Of a DNA stretch of 64,000 nt, positions 34,238-45,365 are shown piece after piece (positions within the stretch are counted from its first letter, which is position 1; the number at the start of each line of letters is the position of its first letter). Position numbers and translations under genes: made by a program. This DNA comes from Lysobacterales bacterium (GTDB taxonomy: Bacteria; Pseudomonadota; Gammaproteobacteria; Xanthomonadales; Xanthomonadaceae): contig JAATFG010000111.1 in NCBI GenBank assembly GCA_015655355.1, positions 1-64,000 on the forward strand. The letters are read 5' to 3'. The notes below the pieces were generated by a model. The model did no database searches. It was not told the origin of the DNA and was given only the letters and a program-made list of their open reading frames with translations.

Positions 34238-35437
34238 ATGAAGTCCGTCCAACTTCGCCTTGCCATCGCCACGCTGCCGTTGGCGCTGGCCGCCTGCGTC
34301 GCCACCGCGCCGGACAGATCCGAATCCGGCGCGACGAAACCGAACGAAGTGGCGCCGCGGAAAACCGAAGCGGCGCAAGCCGAAACCGCCCAGCAACTTG
34401 CCGCGTGGCATTTCGATGCGCGCCCGGCCGCCGCGCGCGACGGCTATCGTCCGCCACTGAAGCTCGCCGTGCTGCTGCCGCTGTCCGGCCCGCTTTCCGC
34501 CGCGGCATCGCCGGTGCGCGACGGTTTGCTCGCCGGCTACTACGGCGAAACCCGCGCGCGTCCGCCTCTTGATTTCATCGACACCGCCGGCCCCGGCGGC
34601 ATCGCTGCCGCGTGTACCGCCGCCACGGCGGCGGGTGCGGATTTCATCATCGGCCCACTCGGCCGCGAGCAGGTGGACACGCTGTTCACCACGCCCGAAT
34701 GCAGCTTGCCGGCGCTGGCGCTGAACCGCGGCGACCAGCCGGTGCCTGCCGGCCACGCGAGTTTCTCGCTGGCGCCGGAAGACGACGGCATCGCCGCGGC
34801 CGACTATTTGTCCAACCTCGAAAAACGCAATGCGCTGGTCATCGCCAGCAGCGACGACAACGCGCTGCGCGCCGCCCAGGCTTTCCGCAACCGCTTCGCC
34901 GCCGATGGCGGCGCGGTCGTGCAGACCCTCGGCGTGGTCGACAATCCCGGCGACATGAACGCCGCGCTGGGGGCATTCGCCGACAAGCACGTCGATGCGA
35001 TCTTCCTCGCCGTGCGCGGCAACACCGCGCGCCTGCTGATCCCGCAACTGGCCATCGCCGGCCTCGGCGGCGCCACCCGCGTGGCCACCTCGCAATTGCT
35101 GGCCAACACCGGCAAGCCCGGCGACGATGCCGCACTCGACGGCACCGTGTTCCCGACCGATGCATGGACCTCGCGCGGCACGCCGGGCCTGCCCCCCGCC
35201 AGCCTGCTCGACGACACCTTGCCCACCGCGCGCGGTGGCGCGGCGCGCCTGTTCGCGTTCGGCTTCGATGCGTGGCAGCTCAGCGCCTATCTCGACAAGC
35301 TGCTGCAAACGCCCGGCGCGAGCATCGCCGGCGCCACCGGCACGCTCGGGCTCGACGCCAGCGGCAGCGTGCAGCGCACGCCGGCGTGGTCGATGTTCAG
35401 TGGTGGCGTGCCAACCGCCATCGGCGATGGCCACTGA
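34238..35437 (+). CDS. LpoA/LppC-like penicillin-binding protein activator (lipoprotein)
   Basis: Lipobox [35 protein letters not shown]...; periplasmic-binding fold; next to rsmI and yraN. Confidence 0.85.
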   Translation: MKSVQLRLAIATLPLALAACVATAPDRSESGATKPNEVAPRKTEAAQAETAQQLAAWHFDARPAAARDGYRPPLKLAVLLPLSGPLSAAASPVRDGLLAGYYGETRARPPLDFIDTAGPGGIAAACTAATAAGADFIIGPLGREQVDTLFTTPECSLPALALNRGDQPVPAGHASFSLAPEDDGIAAADYLSNLEKRNALVIASSDDNALRAAQAFRNRFAADGGAVVQTLGVVDNPGDMNAALGAFADKHVDAIFLAVRGNTARLLIPQLAIAGLGGATRVATSQLLANTGKPGDDAALDGTVFPTDAWTSRGTPGLPPASLLDDTLPTARGGAARLFAFGFDAWQLSAYLDKLLQTPGASIAGATGTLGLDASGSVQRTPAWSMFSGGVPTAIGDGH

Positions 35438-35810
35438 AACGGCACGCAGGAAAACCGGCAATGCCGCCGAAGCGGCGGCATTGCGTTACTTGCTCGATGC
35501 AGGATTGGAACCCGTCGCCGCGAACGCGAACTATCGCGGCGGCGAACTCGATCTGGTCATGCTCGACGGAACCGTGCTGGTGTTCGTCGAAGTGCGCTAT
35601 CGCAAGTCGCGGGCTTTCGGTGGCGGCTTCGCTTCGGTGGATTTCGCCAAGCGCCGCAAGCTGGTGCATGCCGCGCAATTGTTCCTGCTTTCCCACAAAC
35701 AGTACGCGCACGCGCCGTGCCGCTTCGATGTGGTCGAAGCCAGCGGCGATGCGAACGCACCCACCCTCGACTGGCTGCAAGACGCGTTCCGCGCCGACGA
35801 CGTTTCGTAG
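35427..35810 (+). CDS. YraN family endonuclease-like protein (UPF0102)
   Basis: [61 protein letters not shown]. Confidence 0.9.
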   Translation: MATETARRKTGNAAEAAALRYLLDAGLEPVAANANYRGGELDLVMLDGTVLVFVEVRYRKSRAFGGGFASVDFAKRRKLVHAAQLFLLSHKQYAHAPCRFDVVEASGDANAPTLDWLQDAFRADDVS

Positions 35811-35812
35811 GC

Positions 35813-35831
35813 GTGCGCTTGCAGCGCACGG
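35813..35831. terminator. Hairpin between convergent yraN and thiL
   Basis: cgtgcgcttgcagcgcacg: perfect 7-bp stem in the short gap between convergent genes; no clear T-run. Confidence 0.4.
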
Positions 35832-36779
35832 CTAGCGAAAGTGGTCGTAACCGGCGCGCGGCGGCAACCATTCCACGCCGCCTGCATCGAATGCCTTGAC
35901 GCCCTGCCCGGCGACGATCTTGCCGATGCGCGTCATCGGCACCTGCGTTTCCGCCGCGATGCGCGCGATGGCCTCGCGTTGCGTCGGCGGCGCGGTGAAA
36001 CACAATTCGTAATCGTCGCCGCCCGCCGCCTGCCAGTCGCGGCGCAGCGCCGGCGCATAACGCCGCAGCGAACGCGACGCCGGCAAGGCATCGACGTCGA
36101 TGTGCGCGGCGACCTTGCTGCGTTCGCAAATGTGGCCAAGGTCCTGCAGCAAGCCATCGCTGACGTCGAGGCAGGCATGCGCCAAGCCGATCAATCGCAA
36201 GCCCGCGGCCACGCGCGGCATCGGCCGGTCGAGGCGCTCGCGCAAGACGCGGTCCATCACCGCACCGGCGAACAGCGAATGCAGCGCCGCAGCCGCATCG
36301 CCGAGCGTGCCGGTGACGTATACATCATCATCGACCTGTGCGCCGTCGCGGCGCAGCGCCTTGCCGCTCTCGACCCACCCCATCGCGGTGACCGCGATCG
36401 ACAACGGCCCGCGCGTGGTATCGCCGCCAACCAGCGCGATGCCATGCGACGAAGCGAGTTCGAGGAAGCCGTCGAGGAAGCCATCGAGCCACGCCGCGTC
36501 GTTGTCCGGCAACGACAGCGACAGCGTGCACCACGCCGGTTGCGCGCCCATCGCGGCGAGGTCGGAGAGATTCACCGCCAGCGCCTTCCAGCCGATGTCG
36601 AACGGCCGGGTCTCGTGCGGGAAATGCACGCCGGCGTTGAGCGTGTCGGCGGTGACGACGAGTTGCCTGCCTTGCGGCAAGTCGAGCAGCGCCGCATCGT
36701 CGCCGATGCCCAGCGCCACGTCATCGCGCGATGCGATGCGTGCCTTGATTCGCTCGATCAGATCGAATTCACCGGCCAT
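35832..36779 (-). CDS. thiL: Thiamine-monophosphate kinase
   Basis: From MAGEFDLIERIKARIASRDDVALGIGDDAALLDLPQGRQLVVTADTLNAGVHFP. Confidence 0.95.
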   Translation of the reverse strand: MAGEFDLIERIKARIASRDDVALGIGDDAALLDLPQGRQLVVTADTLNAGVHFPHETRPFDIGWKALAVNLSDLAAMGAQPAWCTLSLSLPDNDAAWLDGFLDGFLELASSHGIALVGGDTTRGPLSIAVTAMGWVESGKALRRDGAQVDDDVYVTGTLGDAAAALHSLFAGAVMDRVLRERLDRPMPRVAAGLRLIGLAHACLDVSDGLLQDLGHICERSKVAAHIDVDALPASRSLRRYAPALRRDWQAAGGDDYELCFTAPPTQREAIARIAAETQVPMTRIGKIVAGQGVKAFDAGGVEWLPPRAGYDHFR

Positions 36780-36813
36780 GTCGGTAGCGTGCGAAATGGC
36801 ACGCCTCCATGAA

Positions 36814-37278
36814 TCAGCGCTTCGCTTCCGCCGCACGCCACTCGACGGCGGCGCGGTCAAGCACGCCATTGACGTAGGTGTGGCCATGCTCCGCGCCGAA
36901 ACGCTTGGCGGTTTCGATCGCCTCGTTGATCACCACCCGATACGGCACGTCGATGCGATGCAGCAGTTCGTAGGCGGCGATGCGCAATACCGCGCGCTCG
37001 ATCGGATCGACTTCGTCGACCGTGCGATCGAGGTACGGCGTCAACTTCTCGTCAAGTTCGTCCACGTGTTGCAGCACGCCGCGGACCAGGTCCTCGAAAT
37101 AGTCGAGGTCGGCGATCTCGTGCGTCTGCTCGTGCGCGAACTGCGCGATCACCTGCTGCGTATTGCCGCCGGACACCTGCCACGCGTAGATCGCCTGCAA
37201 GGCGCGACGACGCGCGCGCGCGCGCAACACCGGATCGACACCGTCCTTGCGGTCATTCCTGTAGCGAGGATTGTTCAC
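36814..37278 (-). CDS. nusB: Transcription antitermination factor NusB
   Basis: GTG start; [36 protein letters not shown]...[21 protein letters not shown]. Confidence 0.94.
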   Translation of the reverse strand: MNNPRYRNDRKDGVDPVLRARARRRALQAIYAWQVSGGNTQQVIAQFAHEQTHEIADLDYFEDLVRGVLQHVDELDEKLTPYLDRTVDEVDPIERAVLRIAAYELLHRIDVPYRVVINEAIETAKRFGAEHGHTYVNGVLDRAAVEWRAAEAKR

Positions 37279-37742
37279 GACAGACGCTCCAGCAGGTTGA
37301 CCATCTCGATGGCGGCCAGCGCCACTTCCTCGCCCTTGTTGCCGTGGCTGCCGCCGGCGCGCCTTTCCGCGTCGGTGACGTCCTCGACCGCAAGCACGCC
37401 ATTGAGCACCGGCACCTTGTAGTCCAGCGCCACACGCATCAGGCCGTGCGCACAGCCGTCGGCGACGTGCTCGTAATGACGCGTGTCGCCACGCACCACG
37501 CAGCCGAGCGCGATGTACGCGGCGTATTTGTCCGCCGCCGCGAGCCTGGCAGCGACCGCCGGGATTTCCCATGCGCCAGGCACGCGGATCACGTCGATGG
37601 CCGCGTCGCTCACGCCGTTGTCGCGCAGCGTCTTGCGCGCGCCTTCGATCAGCGCCTCGATGATGCGCGCGTTCCAGCGGCTGGCGATGACCGCGAAGCG
37701 CGCGGCCGGGGCAACGCGGATTTCGCCTTCGTAGTGGGGCAT
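37275..37742 (-). CDS. ribH: 6,7-dimethyl-8-ribityllumazine synthase
   Basis: [39 protein letters not shown]...[15 protein letters not shown]...[16 protein letters not shown]. Confidence 0.96.
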   Translation of the reverse strand: MPHYEGEIRVAPAARFAVIASRWNARIIEALIEGARKTLRDNGVSDAAIDVIRVPGAWEIPAVAARLAAADKYAAYIALGCVVRGDTRHYEHVADGCAHGLMRVALDYKVPVLNGVLAVEDVTDAERRAGGSHGNKGEEVALAAIEMVNLLERLS

Positions 37743-37798
37743 GAGCCGGAAATCCTTGAAAGAGCGGGCGATTTTAGCAGCTTGCGGCTGTGGCAGCT

Positions 37799-38914
37799 TC
37801 AGGGCGCCACGTAGCCGACCACTTCCAACCCGTAACCGGACAGCCCGACCTGGCGCCGCGGCGTGCCCAGCACGCTCAGCTTGCGCACGCCCAGGTCGGC
37901 GAGGATCTGTGCGCCGGCGCCGTTGCGCCGCCATTGCGCGACGTCTTTCGCATTCGCCGTGACCGGCTCGGCACGCAATTTCGCCAGCAGCGCGGCCCCG
38001 TCATGCGGCTGCGACAGCAACACGAACACGCCCTTTCCCGCTTTCTCGATCGCGCGCAGCGCATCGGTCGCGGCGATGCCGAAATCCTCGCGCCGCCAGT
38101 GCAGCAAATCCGACAGGAGGTTTTCGACCTGCACGCGCACCAGCGTCGGCTCGTCGCCGTTCACTTCGCCGCGCACCAGCGCGAAATGCAGTTCGTGGGC
38201 GATACGGTCGCGATAGGTGACGAGCTTGAACGCGCCGAATTCGGTATCGATGTCGCGCGCGTCGAGGCGTTCGACAGTGTGTTCGGTATGCAGCCGGTAC
38301 GCTATCAGGTCGGCAATCGAACCGATCTTCAGACCGTGTTCCCTGGCGAACACTTCCAGTTGCGGACGCCGCGCCATCGTGCCGTCCTGGTTGAGGATTT
38401 CGACCAGCACGCCGGCCGGCTCGAGGCCGGCGAGTTCGGCCAGGTCGGTCGCCGCCTCGGTGTGGCCGGCGCGGGTCAACACGCCGCCGGGCTGCGCGAT
38501 CAGCGGGAAGATGTGGCCGGGCCGGCTCAGGTCGGACGGTTTCGCGTTCGGCTTCACCGCGGTGCGGATGGTGTGCGCGCGGTCGGCGGCGGAAATGCCG
38601 GTGGTGACGCCTTCGGTCGCCTCGATGCTGACGGTGAAATTGGTGTGGAACTGCGCGGTGTTCGCCTGCACCATCGGCGCCAGATCGAGTTGCGCGCAAC
38701 GCGCCGCCGACATCGGCAGGCACACCAGGCCGCGGCCGTGGGTGGCCATGAAATTGATGTCGCTGGCCTTGACCAGTTCGGCGGCCATGATCAGATCGCC
38801 TTCGTTCTCGCGGTCCTCGTCATCGACCACCACGACCATGCGCCCGGCGCGGATTTCTTCCAGCAGTTCCGGCACGCTTGCAAATTGAAGCGGGGTTGCG
38901 GATTCCATGTTCAT
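37799..38914 (-). CDS. ribBA: Bifunctional DHBP synthase / GTP cyclohydrolase II-like protein
   Basis: 371 aa; DHBP synthase blocks ([43 protein letters not shown]), then a RibA-like region. The C-terminal domain seems to lack the canonical Cys zinc cluster of GTP cyclohydrolase II. Confidence 0.92.
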   Translation of the reverse strand: MNMESATPLQFASVPELLEEIRAGRMVVVVDDEDRENEGDLIMAAELVKASDINFMATHGRGLVCLPMSAARCAQLDLAPMVQANTAQFHTNFTVSIEATEGVTTGISAADRAHTIRTAVKPNAKPSDLSRPGHIFPLIAQPGGVLTRAGHTEAATDLAELAGLEPAGVLVEILNQDGTMARRPQLEVFAREHGLKIGSIADLIAYRLHTEHTVERLDARDIDTEFGAFKLVTYRDRIAHELHFALVRGEVNGDEPTLVRVQVENLLSDLLHWRREDFGIAATDALRAIEKAGKGVFVLLSQPHDGAALLAKLRAEPVTANAKDVAQWRRNGAGAQILADLGVRKLSVLGTPRRQVGLSGYGLEVVGYVAP

Positions 38915-39504
38915 TCCTTGCCCAGCAGACGCGCGGTGTAGCGCGCGATCAGATCGATTTCGAGGTTCACCGCGTCGCCCACTTTCGTTTCCGAAAAGCG
39001 CGTGTGCGAAACGGTATGCGGAATCAGCGCAACCTCGAAGCCTTCGCCATCCACGAAGTTGACGGTGAGGCTGACGCCATCGACGCAGATCGAGCCTTTC
39101 TTCGCGATGTATTTCAGCAGCGCTTGCGGCGCGGTGAAGCGCCAGCGCTGCGCGCGCGCGTCATCGGCAATCGACACGACCTTGCCGAGGCCATCGACGT
39201 GGCCGCTGACCAGATGCCCGCCGAGGCGATCGGTCGGGCGCATCGCGCGTTCGAGGTTCAGCGCTGCGCCGGGTTGCAGCGTGCCGAGCGTGGTCAACAC
39301 CAGGGTTTCGTTCGACGCGTCGGCCTTGAATGAGGTGGCGTCGAATTCGATCACGGTCAGGCACACGCCATTGACCGCGATGGATTCGCCAAGCTGTACG
39401 TGGTCGAACGGCAACGTGCCGACGCCGAAGGTGAAGCGCACGTCGCCGCCACGCTTTTCGTGCGCGGCCAGTTGGCCAACGCCTTCGATGATGCCAGTGA
39501 ACAT
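38911..39504 (-). CDS. ribE: Riboflavin synthase alpha chain
   Basis: MFTGIIEGVGQLAAHEKRGGD...GESIAVNGVCLTV...LGGHLVSGHVDG. Confidence 0.96.
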   Translation of the reverse strand: MFTGIIEGVGQLAAHEKRGGDVRFTFGVGTLPFDHVQLGESIAVNGVCLTVIEFDATSFKADASNETLVLTTLGTLQPGAALNLERAMRPTDRLGGHLVSGHVDGLGKVVSIADDARAQRWRFTAPQALLKYIAKKGSICVDGVSLTVNFVDGEGFEVALIPHTVSHTRFSETKVGDAVNLEIDLIARYTARLLGKE

Positions 39505-39637
39505 CAGCACACCTCCGCGTGGAGACGGCTGGAAGAAGTTGCGTTGAGGTGGTTCATTGCGTTTCTCGCAGAAAGGAAAGCGAAAAACGCCCCAAGGCAC
39601 GGGCAGGCGCGCGGCACGAAGCCTTGCGCGATGCCGT

Positions 39638-39771
39638 CTTCTTTCATCCGGACTGTGACCGTCGGCTCCGGCATTCGACCGGATCTGCTGCATTCCGGCG
39701 TGGCCGGAACCGCTCGCGGGCTTGCCTCGAAAGGCCTACCGCCGGTGGGGAATTGCGCCCCGCCCTGAAGA
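39638..39771 (-). promoter_or_regulatory. FMN riboswitch (RFN element) upstream of ribE
   Basis: Minus strand AGGGCGGGGCGCAATTCCCCACCGGCGGTAGGCC...CGAGGCAAGCCCGCGAGCGGTTCCGGCC...CAGCAGATCCGGTCGAATGCCGGAGCCGACGGTCACAGTCCGGATGAAAGAAG; the GCGGG..GATTCCC/CACCGGCGGT, AGCCCGCGAGC and GTCCGGATGAAAGAAG landmarks are RFN signatures. Confidence 0.95.
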
Positions 39772-39854
39772 CGTTGTTGGTTGCCGGCGAACCGGCGCGC
39801 GAATTCTAGCATCCGCGCGCCGCCAGCACCGCGCGATGCACCGTTCCGCCAGCG

Positions 39855-40943
39855 TTACGCGCGCTGCAGCAGCAGGCGCAAATCGGCGCCGACCTGACGC
39901 GATTCGACCAGCTTCAGTTGCAGCTTCTGCGCCATTTCGTTGATGCCGAGGCCGGCGAACAGCGGCCGCGCGGTATCGCCGAGCAGTACCGGCGCGATGT
40001 ACAGCAGCACTTCGTCGGCAAGGTTCTCTGCGAGGAACGCGCCGGCCAGGGTCGCGCCGGCTTCGACCTGCACCTCGTTGACGCCGCGCGCGGCGAGCAA
40101 TTCCAGCACTGCGCGCAAATCGAGGCGGCCATCATCCAGCGCGACGGCTTGATGCTGCACCTGGACCTCGCGTGGCAGCTTCGCATCCGGCGCGTGCAGG
40201 TACAGCGTCGGCGCGTCGCCCTCGCGCACGCGGCCACGCGCGATGGTTGCCATGCCGGCATCGAGCACCACGCGCAACGGTGCCACGAAAGGCGTGCCGT
40301 CGTCGAAACGCACCGTGAGTTGCGGATCGTCGGCCAGCACCGTGTTGGCGCCGGTCAAGATCGCGCCGCTGCGCGCGCGCCAACGCGCCACGTCCGCACG
40401 CGCGGCCTCGCCGGTGATCCACTTGGAATCGCCATTGGCCATCGCGGTGCGGCCATCGAGGCTCATGCCGAGCTTGACCCGCAACCACGGCCGGCCGCGT
40501 TCGACCCGTGACAGGAAGCCGCGATTGAGCTGGCGCGCCTGCGCTTCCAGCAAGCCGTGTTGCACCTCGATGCCCGCCGCGCGCAGTTTGTCGAAGCCTT
40601 TGCCCGCGACCTGCGGGAACGGATCGCGCATCGCCGCGACCACCTTGCCGACGCCCGCTGCGATCAACGCATCGGCGCACGGTCCGGTGCGCCCGGTATG
40701 CGCGCACGGCTCCAGCGTGACGTAGGCGGTCGCGCCTTTCGCGCGTTCGCCGGCAGCGCGCAGCGCGTGGATTTCCGCGTGCGCTTCGCCGGCCCGCTCG
40801 TGCCAGCCTTCGCCGGCGATCTCGTCGCCGTGCGCGATCACGCAGCCGACCATCGGGTTCGGCTTGGTCGTGTACGCGCCGCGTTCGGCCAGTCGCAGTG
40901 CGCGCGCCATCAGCGCGTGGTCGGTAACGGAAAACTCTGTCAT
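39855..40943 (-). CDS. ribD: Bifunctional diaminohydroxyphosphoribosylaminopyrimidine deaminase / reductase
   Basis: MTEFSVTDHALMARALRLAERGAYTTKPNPMVGCVIAHGDEIAGEGWHERAGEAHAEIHAL...VTLEPCAHTGRTGPC. Confidence 0.96.
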   Translation of the reverse strand: MTEFSVTDHALMARALRLAERGAYTTKPNPMVGCVIAHGDEIAGEGWHERAGEAHAEIHALRAAGERAKGATAYVTLEPCAHTGRTGPCADALIAAGVGKVVAAMRDPFPQVAGKGFDKLRAAGIEVQHGLLEAQARQLNRGFLSRVERGRPWLRVKLGMSLDGRTAMANGDSKWITGEAARADVARWRARSGAILTGANTVLADDPQLTVRFDDGTPFVAPLRVVLDAGMATIARGRVREGDAPTLYLHAPDAKLPREVQVQHQAVALDDGRLDLRAVLELLAARGVNEVQVEAGATLAGAFLAENLADEVLLYIAPVLLGDTARPLFAGLGINEMAQKLQLKLVESRQVGADLRLLLQRA

Positions 40944-40954
40944 CACGTTCGCTC

Positions 40955-41048
40955 GCCATTCCGGCGCAAACCGGAAGCCAGTTCCATTCGTCAAGTGTGC
41001 GCAAAGCGTGGAGCAATGTCGCCAGATTCCGGCGTGTGCCGAAACGAC
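40955..41048. repeat. REP-like inverted repeat doublet (degenerate) overlapping the 3' end of the GNAT gene
   Basis: gccattccggcgcaaaccggaagccag ... gtcgccagattccggcgtgtgccgaaacgac; same family as 58064-58160 and 63880-63964. Confidence 0.7.
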
Positions 41049-41512
41049 GACAACGGATCGATGCCCATGATGCACACCGGCGTACCGTGCAACGAGGCGC
41101 GTTGTTCGGTTTCCCAGCCGAGCGCGGCGTAGTAATCCTCGTGCCACAAGGTGAAAAGGCGCAGATGTTCGACGCCTTCGCACGCGGCCTGTGCGACCGC
41201 CGCATCGACCAGCAGGCGTCCGCCGCCGCGCGAACGCGCCTCGGGCCTGACGTACAGGCTCGCCAGCCACGGTCCGTCGAAGCCATGCAGCTCCGGCGAA
41301 TCCTCCAGCAGCAGGCTCACCGAGCCGATCAACTCGTCGCCGCGCAGCAGCACGAACGTGGTCGGCAGCGTGTCGCGCCGCGCGTGTGTGCACAATTCGT
41401 CGGCCGCCTGTCGCAGCGTCCATTCGGGATACAGGTCGCGCCATTCGGCGTGGTGCCACTGCGCCAGTTGCACCGCGTGTTGCGGGCAACGGCCGATCCA
41501 TTCGACCCGCAT
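40991..41512 (-). CDS. GNAT family N-acetyltransferase
   Basis: MRVEWIGRCPQHAVQLAQWHHAEWRDLYPEWT...LYVRPEARSRGGGRLLVDAAVAQA (GNAT motif A). Confidence 0.88.
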   Translation of the reverse strand: MRVEWIGRCPQHAVQLAQWHHAEWRDLYPEWTLRQAADELCTHARRDTLPTTFVLLRGDELIGSVSLLLEDSPELHGFDGPWLASLYVRPEARSRGGGRLLVDAAVAQAACEGVEHLRLFTLWHEDYYAALGWETEQRASLHGTPVCIMGIDPLSSFRHTPESGDIAPRFAHT

Positions 41513-41514
41513 CG

Positions 41515-42039
41515 TCACTTCTTGCGGTTCTTGTCGATGGAGACGACGTCGGCGCCGAGCAGCGACAGCTGGGTTTCGCTGGCGGGCACGTCGCGTTCGA
41601 GTTTTTCCAGCTCTTCGCGGAAATCGGCGACGTCCTCGAAGCTGCGGTACACCGAAGCGAAGCGCACGTAGCCGACGTGGTCGAGCTTGCGCATTTCCTG
41701 CATCACGAAATCGCCGAGCTTGCGCGAAACCAGTTCGCGCTCGCCGCTCATGCGTACCTGGTGCACCACCGCGCGGATCGCCGCTTCCAGCTGCTCTTCG
41801 GAAACCGCGCGCTTGTGCAGCGCGCGCTCCATGCTCAGGCGCAGCTTGCGCGCGTCGAAGGCTTCGCGGCGGCCATCGCCCTTGACGATGACCGGCAGCT
41901 TCAGTTCGATCGTCTCGACCGTGCTGAAGCGTTCGCCGCAAGCCTCGCATTCGCGCCGACGGCGGATCGTCGCGCCGTCTTCGGAAACGCGCGAATCGAT
42001 CACGCGGGTGTCGCTGTGCTGGCAGAACGGGCAGTGCAT
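41515..42039 (-). CDS. nrdR: Transcriptional regulator NrdR
   Basis: 174 aa; [42 protein letters not shown]. Confidence 0.97.
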   Translation of the reverse strand: MHCPFCQHSDTRVIDSRVSEDGATIRRRRECEACGERFSTVETIELKLPVIVKGDGRREAFDARKLRLSMERALHKRAVSEEQLEAAIRAVVHQVRMSGERELVSRKLGDFVMQEMRKLDHVGYVRFASVYRSFEDVADFREELEKLERDVPASETQLSLLGADVVSIDKNRKK

Positions 42040-42044
42040 CTAAC

Positions 42045-43298
<1,254 letters not shown>

Positions 43299-43355
43299 GC
43301 AAACTCCGGAAAGGGCAGGTGTGGACAGCGCCTCATTGTAGCGCAGCGCCCCGCC

Positions 43356-44237
43356 TCACCCGGCCGGCAAGCTGCGCAGGAACGCCTGCAACGCGGCGCC
43401 GCGCCAGCGTCCGCGGCGCAGCAGCACGCCGAGCTTGCGCTGCAATTGCAGGAACGGCACGTCCAGCGCGACCAGCCGTTCCGCCGCCAGCGCATCGGCG
43501 AGCGCAACCTGCGGCAGGCAGGCGATGCCGAGGCCGGCGACGACCGCCTGCTTGATCGCCTCGGTCTGGCTCAGTTCCAGCACGCCGCGCGGCGGCGGCA
43601 GCTTCTGCAGGGCTTGCTCGGCCTGCGCGCGCGTGGCCGAACCCGGTTCGCGCAGGATCCAGTCCTGTTCGCGGAAATCGGCTTTCTTCAGGCCTTTCCG
43701 GCGCGCCAGCGGGTGCGTCGAGGCGACGCAGACCACGAGCCGGTCGTCGCGCCACGGCCGCGTTTCCAGTTCCGGATGATGTACCGGGCCTTCGACCACG
43801 CCGACGTCGAGCTGGTGTTCAAGCACGCCGCGGGCGATGTCCTCGGTATTGGCCACGCGCAGGCGCACACCCACCTGCGGATGCGCGCGGACGAAGCCGC
43901 CGAGCAGGTCGCCGACCAGGTAATTGCCGACGGTGTTGCTGGTGCCGATGCGCAATTCGCCCGATGGCGCGGCATCGCCGCTGCCGGCGACGCGGGCGAA
44001 TTCGGCATGGCGTTCGAGCAATTCCTGCGCCAGCGGCAGCAGTTCGCGGCCGCGCGAATTCAGGCGCAAGCGGTTGCGTTCGCGATCGAACAGCGGCGTG
44101 CCCAGCAGGCGCTCCATTTCCGCCAGCGCCATGCTCGCGGCCGGTTGGGTCAGATGCAGGATTTCGGCGGCGGCGCGCAGGCTGCCGCTGGCGGCGGCAT
44201 GGACGAACACCTGCAACTGGCGCGGGCTGACATTCAT
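43356..44237 (-). CDS. LysR family transcriptional regulator
   Basis: MNVSPRQLQVFVHAAASGSLRAAAEILHLTQPAASMALAEMERLLGTPLFDRE; divergent from a YeiH-type transporter. Confidence 0.93.
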   Translation of the reverse strand: MNVSPRQLQVFVHAAASGSLRAAAEILHLTQPAASMALAEMERLLGTPLFDRERNRLRLNSRGRELLPLAQELLERHAEFARVAGSGDAAPSGELRIGTSNTVGNYLVGDLLGGFVRAHPQVGVRLRVANTEDIARGVLEHQLDVGVVEGPVHHPELETRPWRDDRLVVCVASTHPLARRKGLKKADFREQDWILREPGSATRAQAEQALQKLPPPRGVLELSQTEAIKQAVVAGLGIACLPQVALADALAAERLVALDVPFLQLQRKLGVLLRRGRWRGAALQAFLRSLPAG

Positions 44238-44280
44238 CAGCAAATCTTATCCTGAAAATCAATAATCCAAAGTTTTGCTG
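44238..44280. promoter_or_regulatory. Candidate LysR-type operator (inverted repeats)
   Basis: CAGCAAA (44238-44244) / TTTGCTG (44274-44280), enclosing TTAT-N11-ATAA (44247-44265), directly upstream of the LysR ATG. Confidence 0.45.
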
Positions 44281-44333
44281 ATTCATGGCGAGGCCGAGAA
44301 TGTCGCCACGTTCTTCCATCCGGCCATGTCGCC

Positions 44334-45353
44334 ATGAACACCCGCTCGACCGTTCCCCCCCTTGCCGTACCGCGCCGCTGGCCCGGCCTGCTGCTCGCCC
44401 TCGTCCTTGCCGCCGTCGCCTACGGCCTCGGCCAATGGCTGCCGCTGCTCGGCGGCGCGGTGATCGGCATCGTCCTCGGCATCGCGCTTGGCGCGTGGCT
44501 GCCGCGGCGCGAGCGCTTCGCGCCCGGCATCACGTTCGCCTCGAAGCAGTTGCTGCAGGCTTCGGTGGTGATGCTCGGTTTCGGCCTCGACCTGGGCCAG
44601 GTGCTGCGCACCGGCGCACAGTCGCTGGTCGTCACCCTGTCCACGCTGGGCGTCGCCTTCCTCGTCGCGTGGCTGCTCGGCCGCGCGCTGGGCGTACAGG
44701 GCAAGCTCGCCGCGCTGGTCGGCATCGGCACCGCGATCTGCGGCGGCTCGGCGATCGCCGCAACCGCGCCGATCCTCGAATCCGACGAGCACGATACCGC
44801 CTACGCGGTTTCGACGATCTTCCTGTTCAACATCGTCGCGGTGCTCCTGTTTCCCGCGCTCGGCCATCTGCTGCACATGACCCAGCAAGGCTTCGGCCTG
44901 TGGGCCGGCACCGCGATCAACGACACCTCGTCGGTCGTCGCCGCCGGCTACCACTACGGCAAGCTCGCCGGCGACGAGGCGACCATCGTCAAGCTGACCC
45001 GTGCGGTGCTGATCGTGCCGATCTGCGTGGTGCTGGCCGTGTGGATGGCGCGGCGCAAGCACGCCGCCGGCACGGGCGGTTTCAGCCTGCGCAAGTCGTT
45101 CCCGTGGTTCATCGCGTGGTTCCTGGTCGCCTCGGCGATCCGCAGCACCGGCCTGCTGCCGCAAGCCGCGCAGGATGCGACGCACGCGCTGGCCGGTTTC
45201 CTGATCGTGGTCGCACTGACCGCGGTGGGCCTGTCCGCGAACCTGCGCAAGATGGCCGCGACCGGCCCGAAGCCGATGCTGCTCGGCCTCGCCACCTGGG
45301 CCGCGGTCGCCATCGGCAGCCTGCTGGTGCAGGCGTTGCTCAAGCAGTTTTGA
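44334..45353 (+). CDS. YeiH family (UPF0324) putative sulfate exporter
   Basis: 339 aa; multi-TM, KQLLQASVVMLGFGLDLGQVL, VGIGTAICGGSAIAATAPILE. Confidence 0.88.
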   Translation: MNTRSTVPPLAVPRRWPGLLLALVLAAVAYGLGQWLPLLGGAVIGIVLGIALGAWLPRRERFAPGITFASKQLLQASVVMLGFGLDLGQVLRTGAQSLVVTLSTLGVAFLVAWLLGRALGVQGKLAALVGIGTAICGGSAIAATAPILESDEHDTAYAVSTIFLFNIVAVLLFPALGHLLHMTQQGFGLWAGTAINDTSSVVAAGYHYGKLAGDEATIVKLTRAVLIVPICVVLAVWMARRKHAAGTGGFSLRKSFPWFIAWFLVASAIRSTGLLPQAAQDATHALAGFLIVVALTAVGLSANLRKMAATGPKPMLLGLATWAAVAIGSLLVQALLKQF

Positions 45354-45365
45354 ACAACGTACCCA

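Noticed and set aside
39400-39812. Small ORFs over the ribD-ribE gap
   Set aside because: They coincide with the FMN riboswitch; no domain or start-site support.
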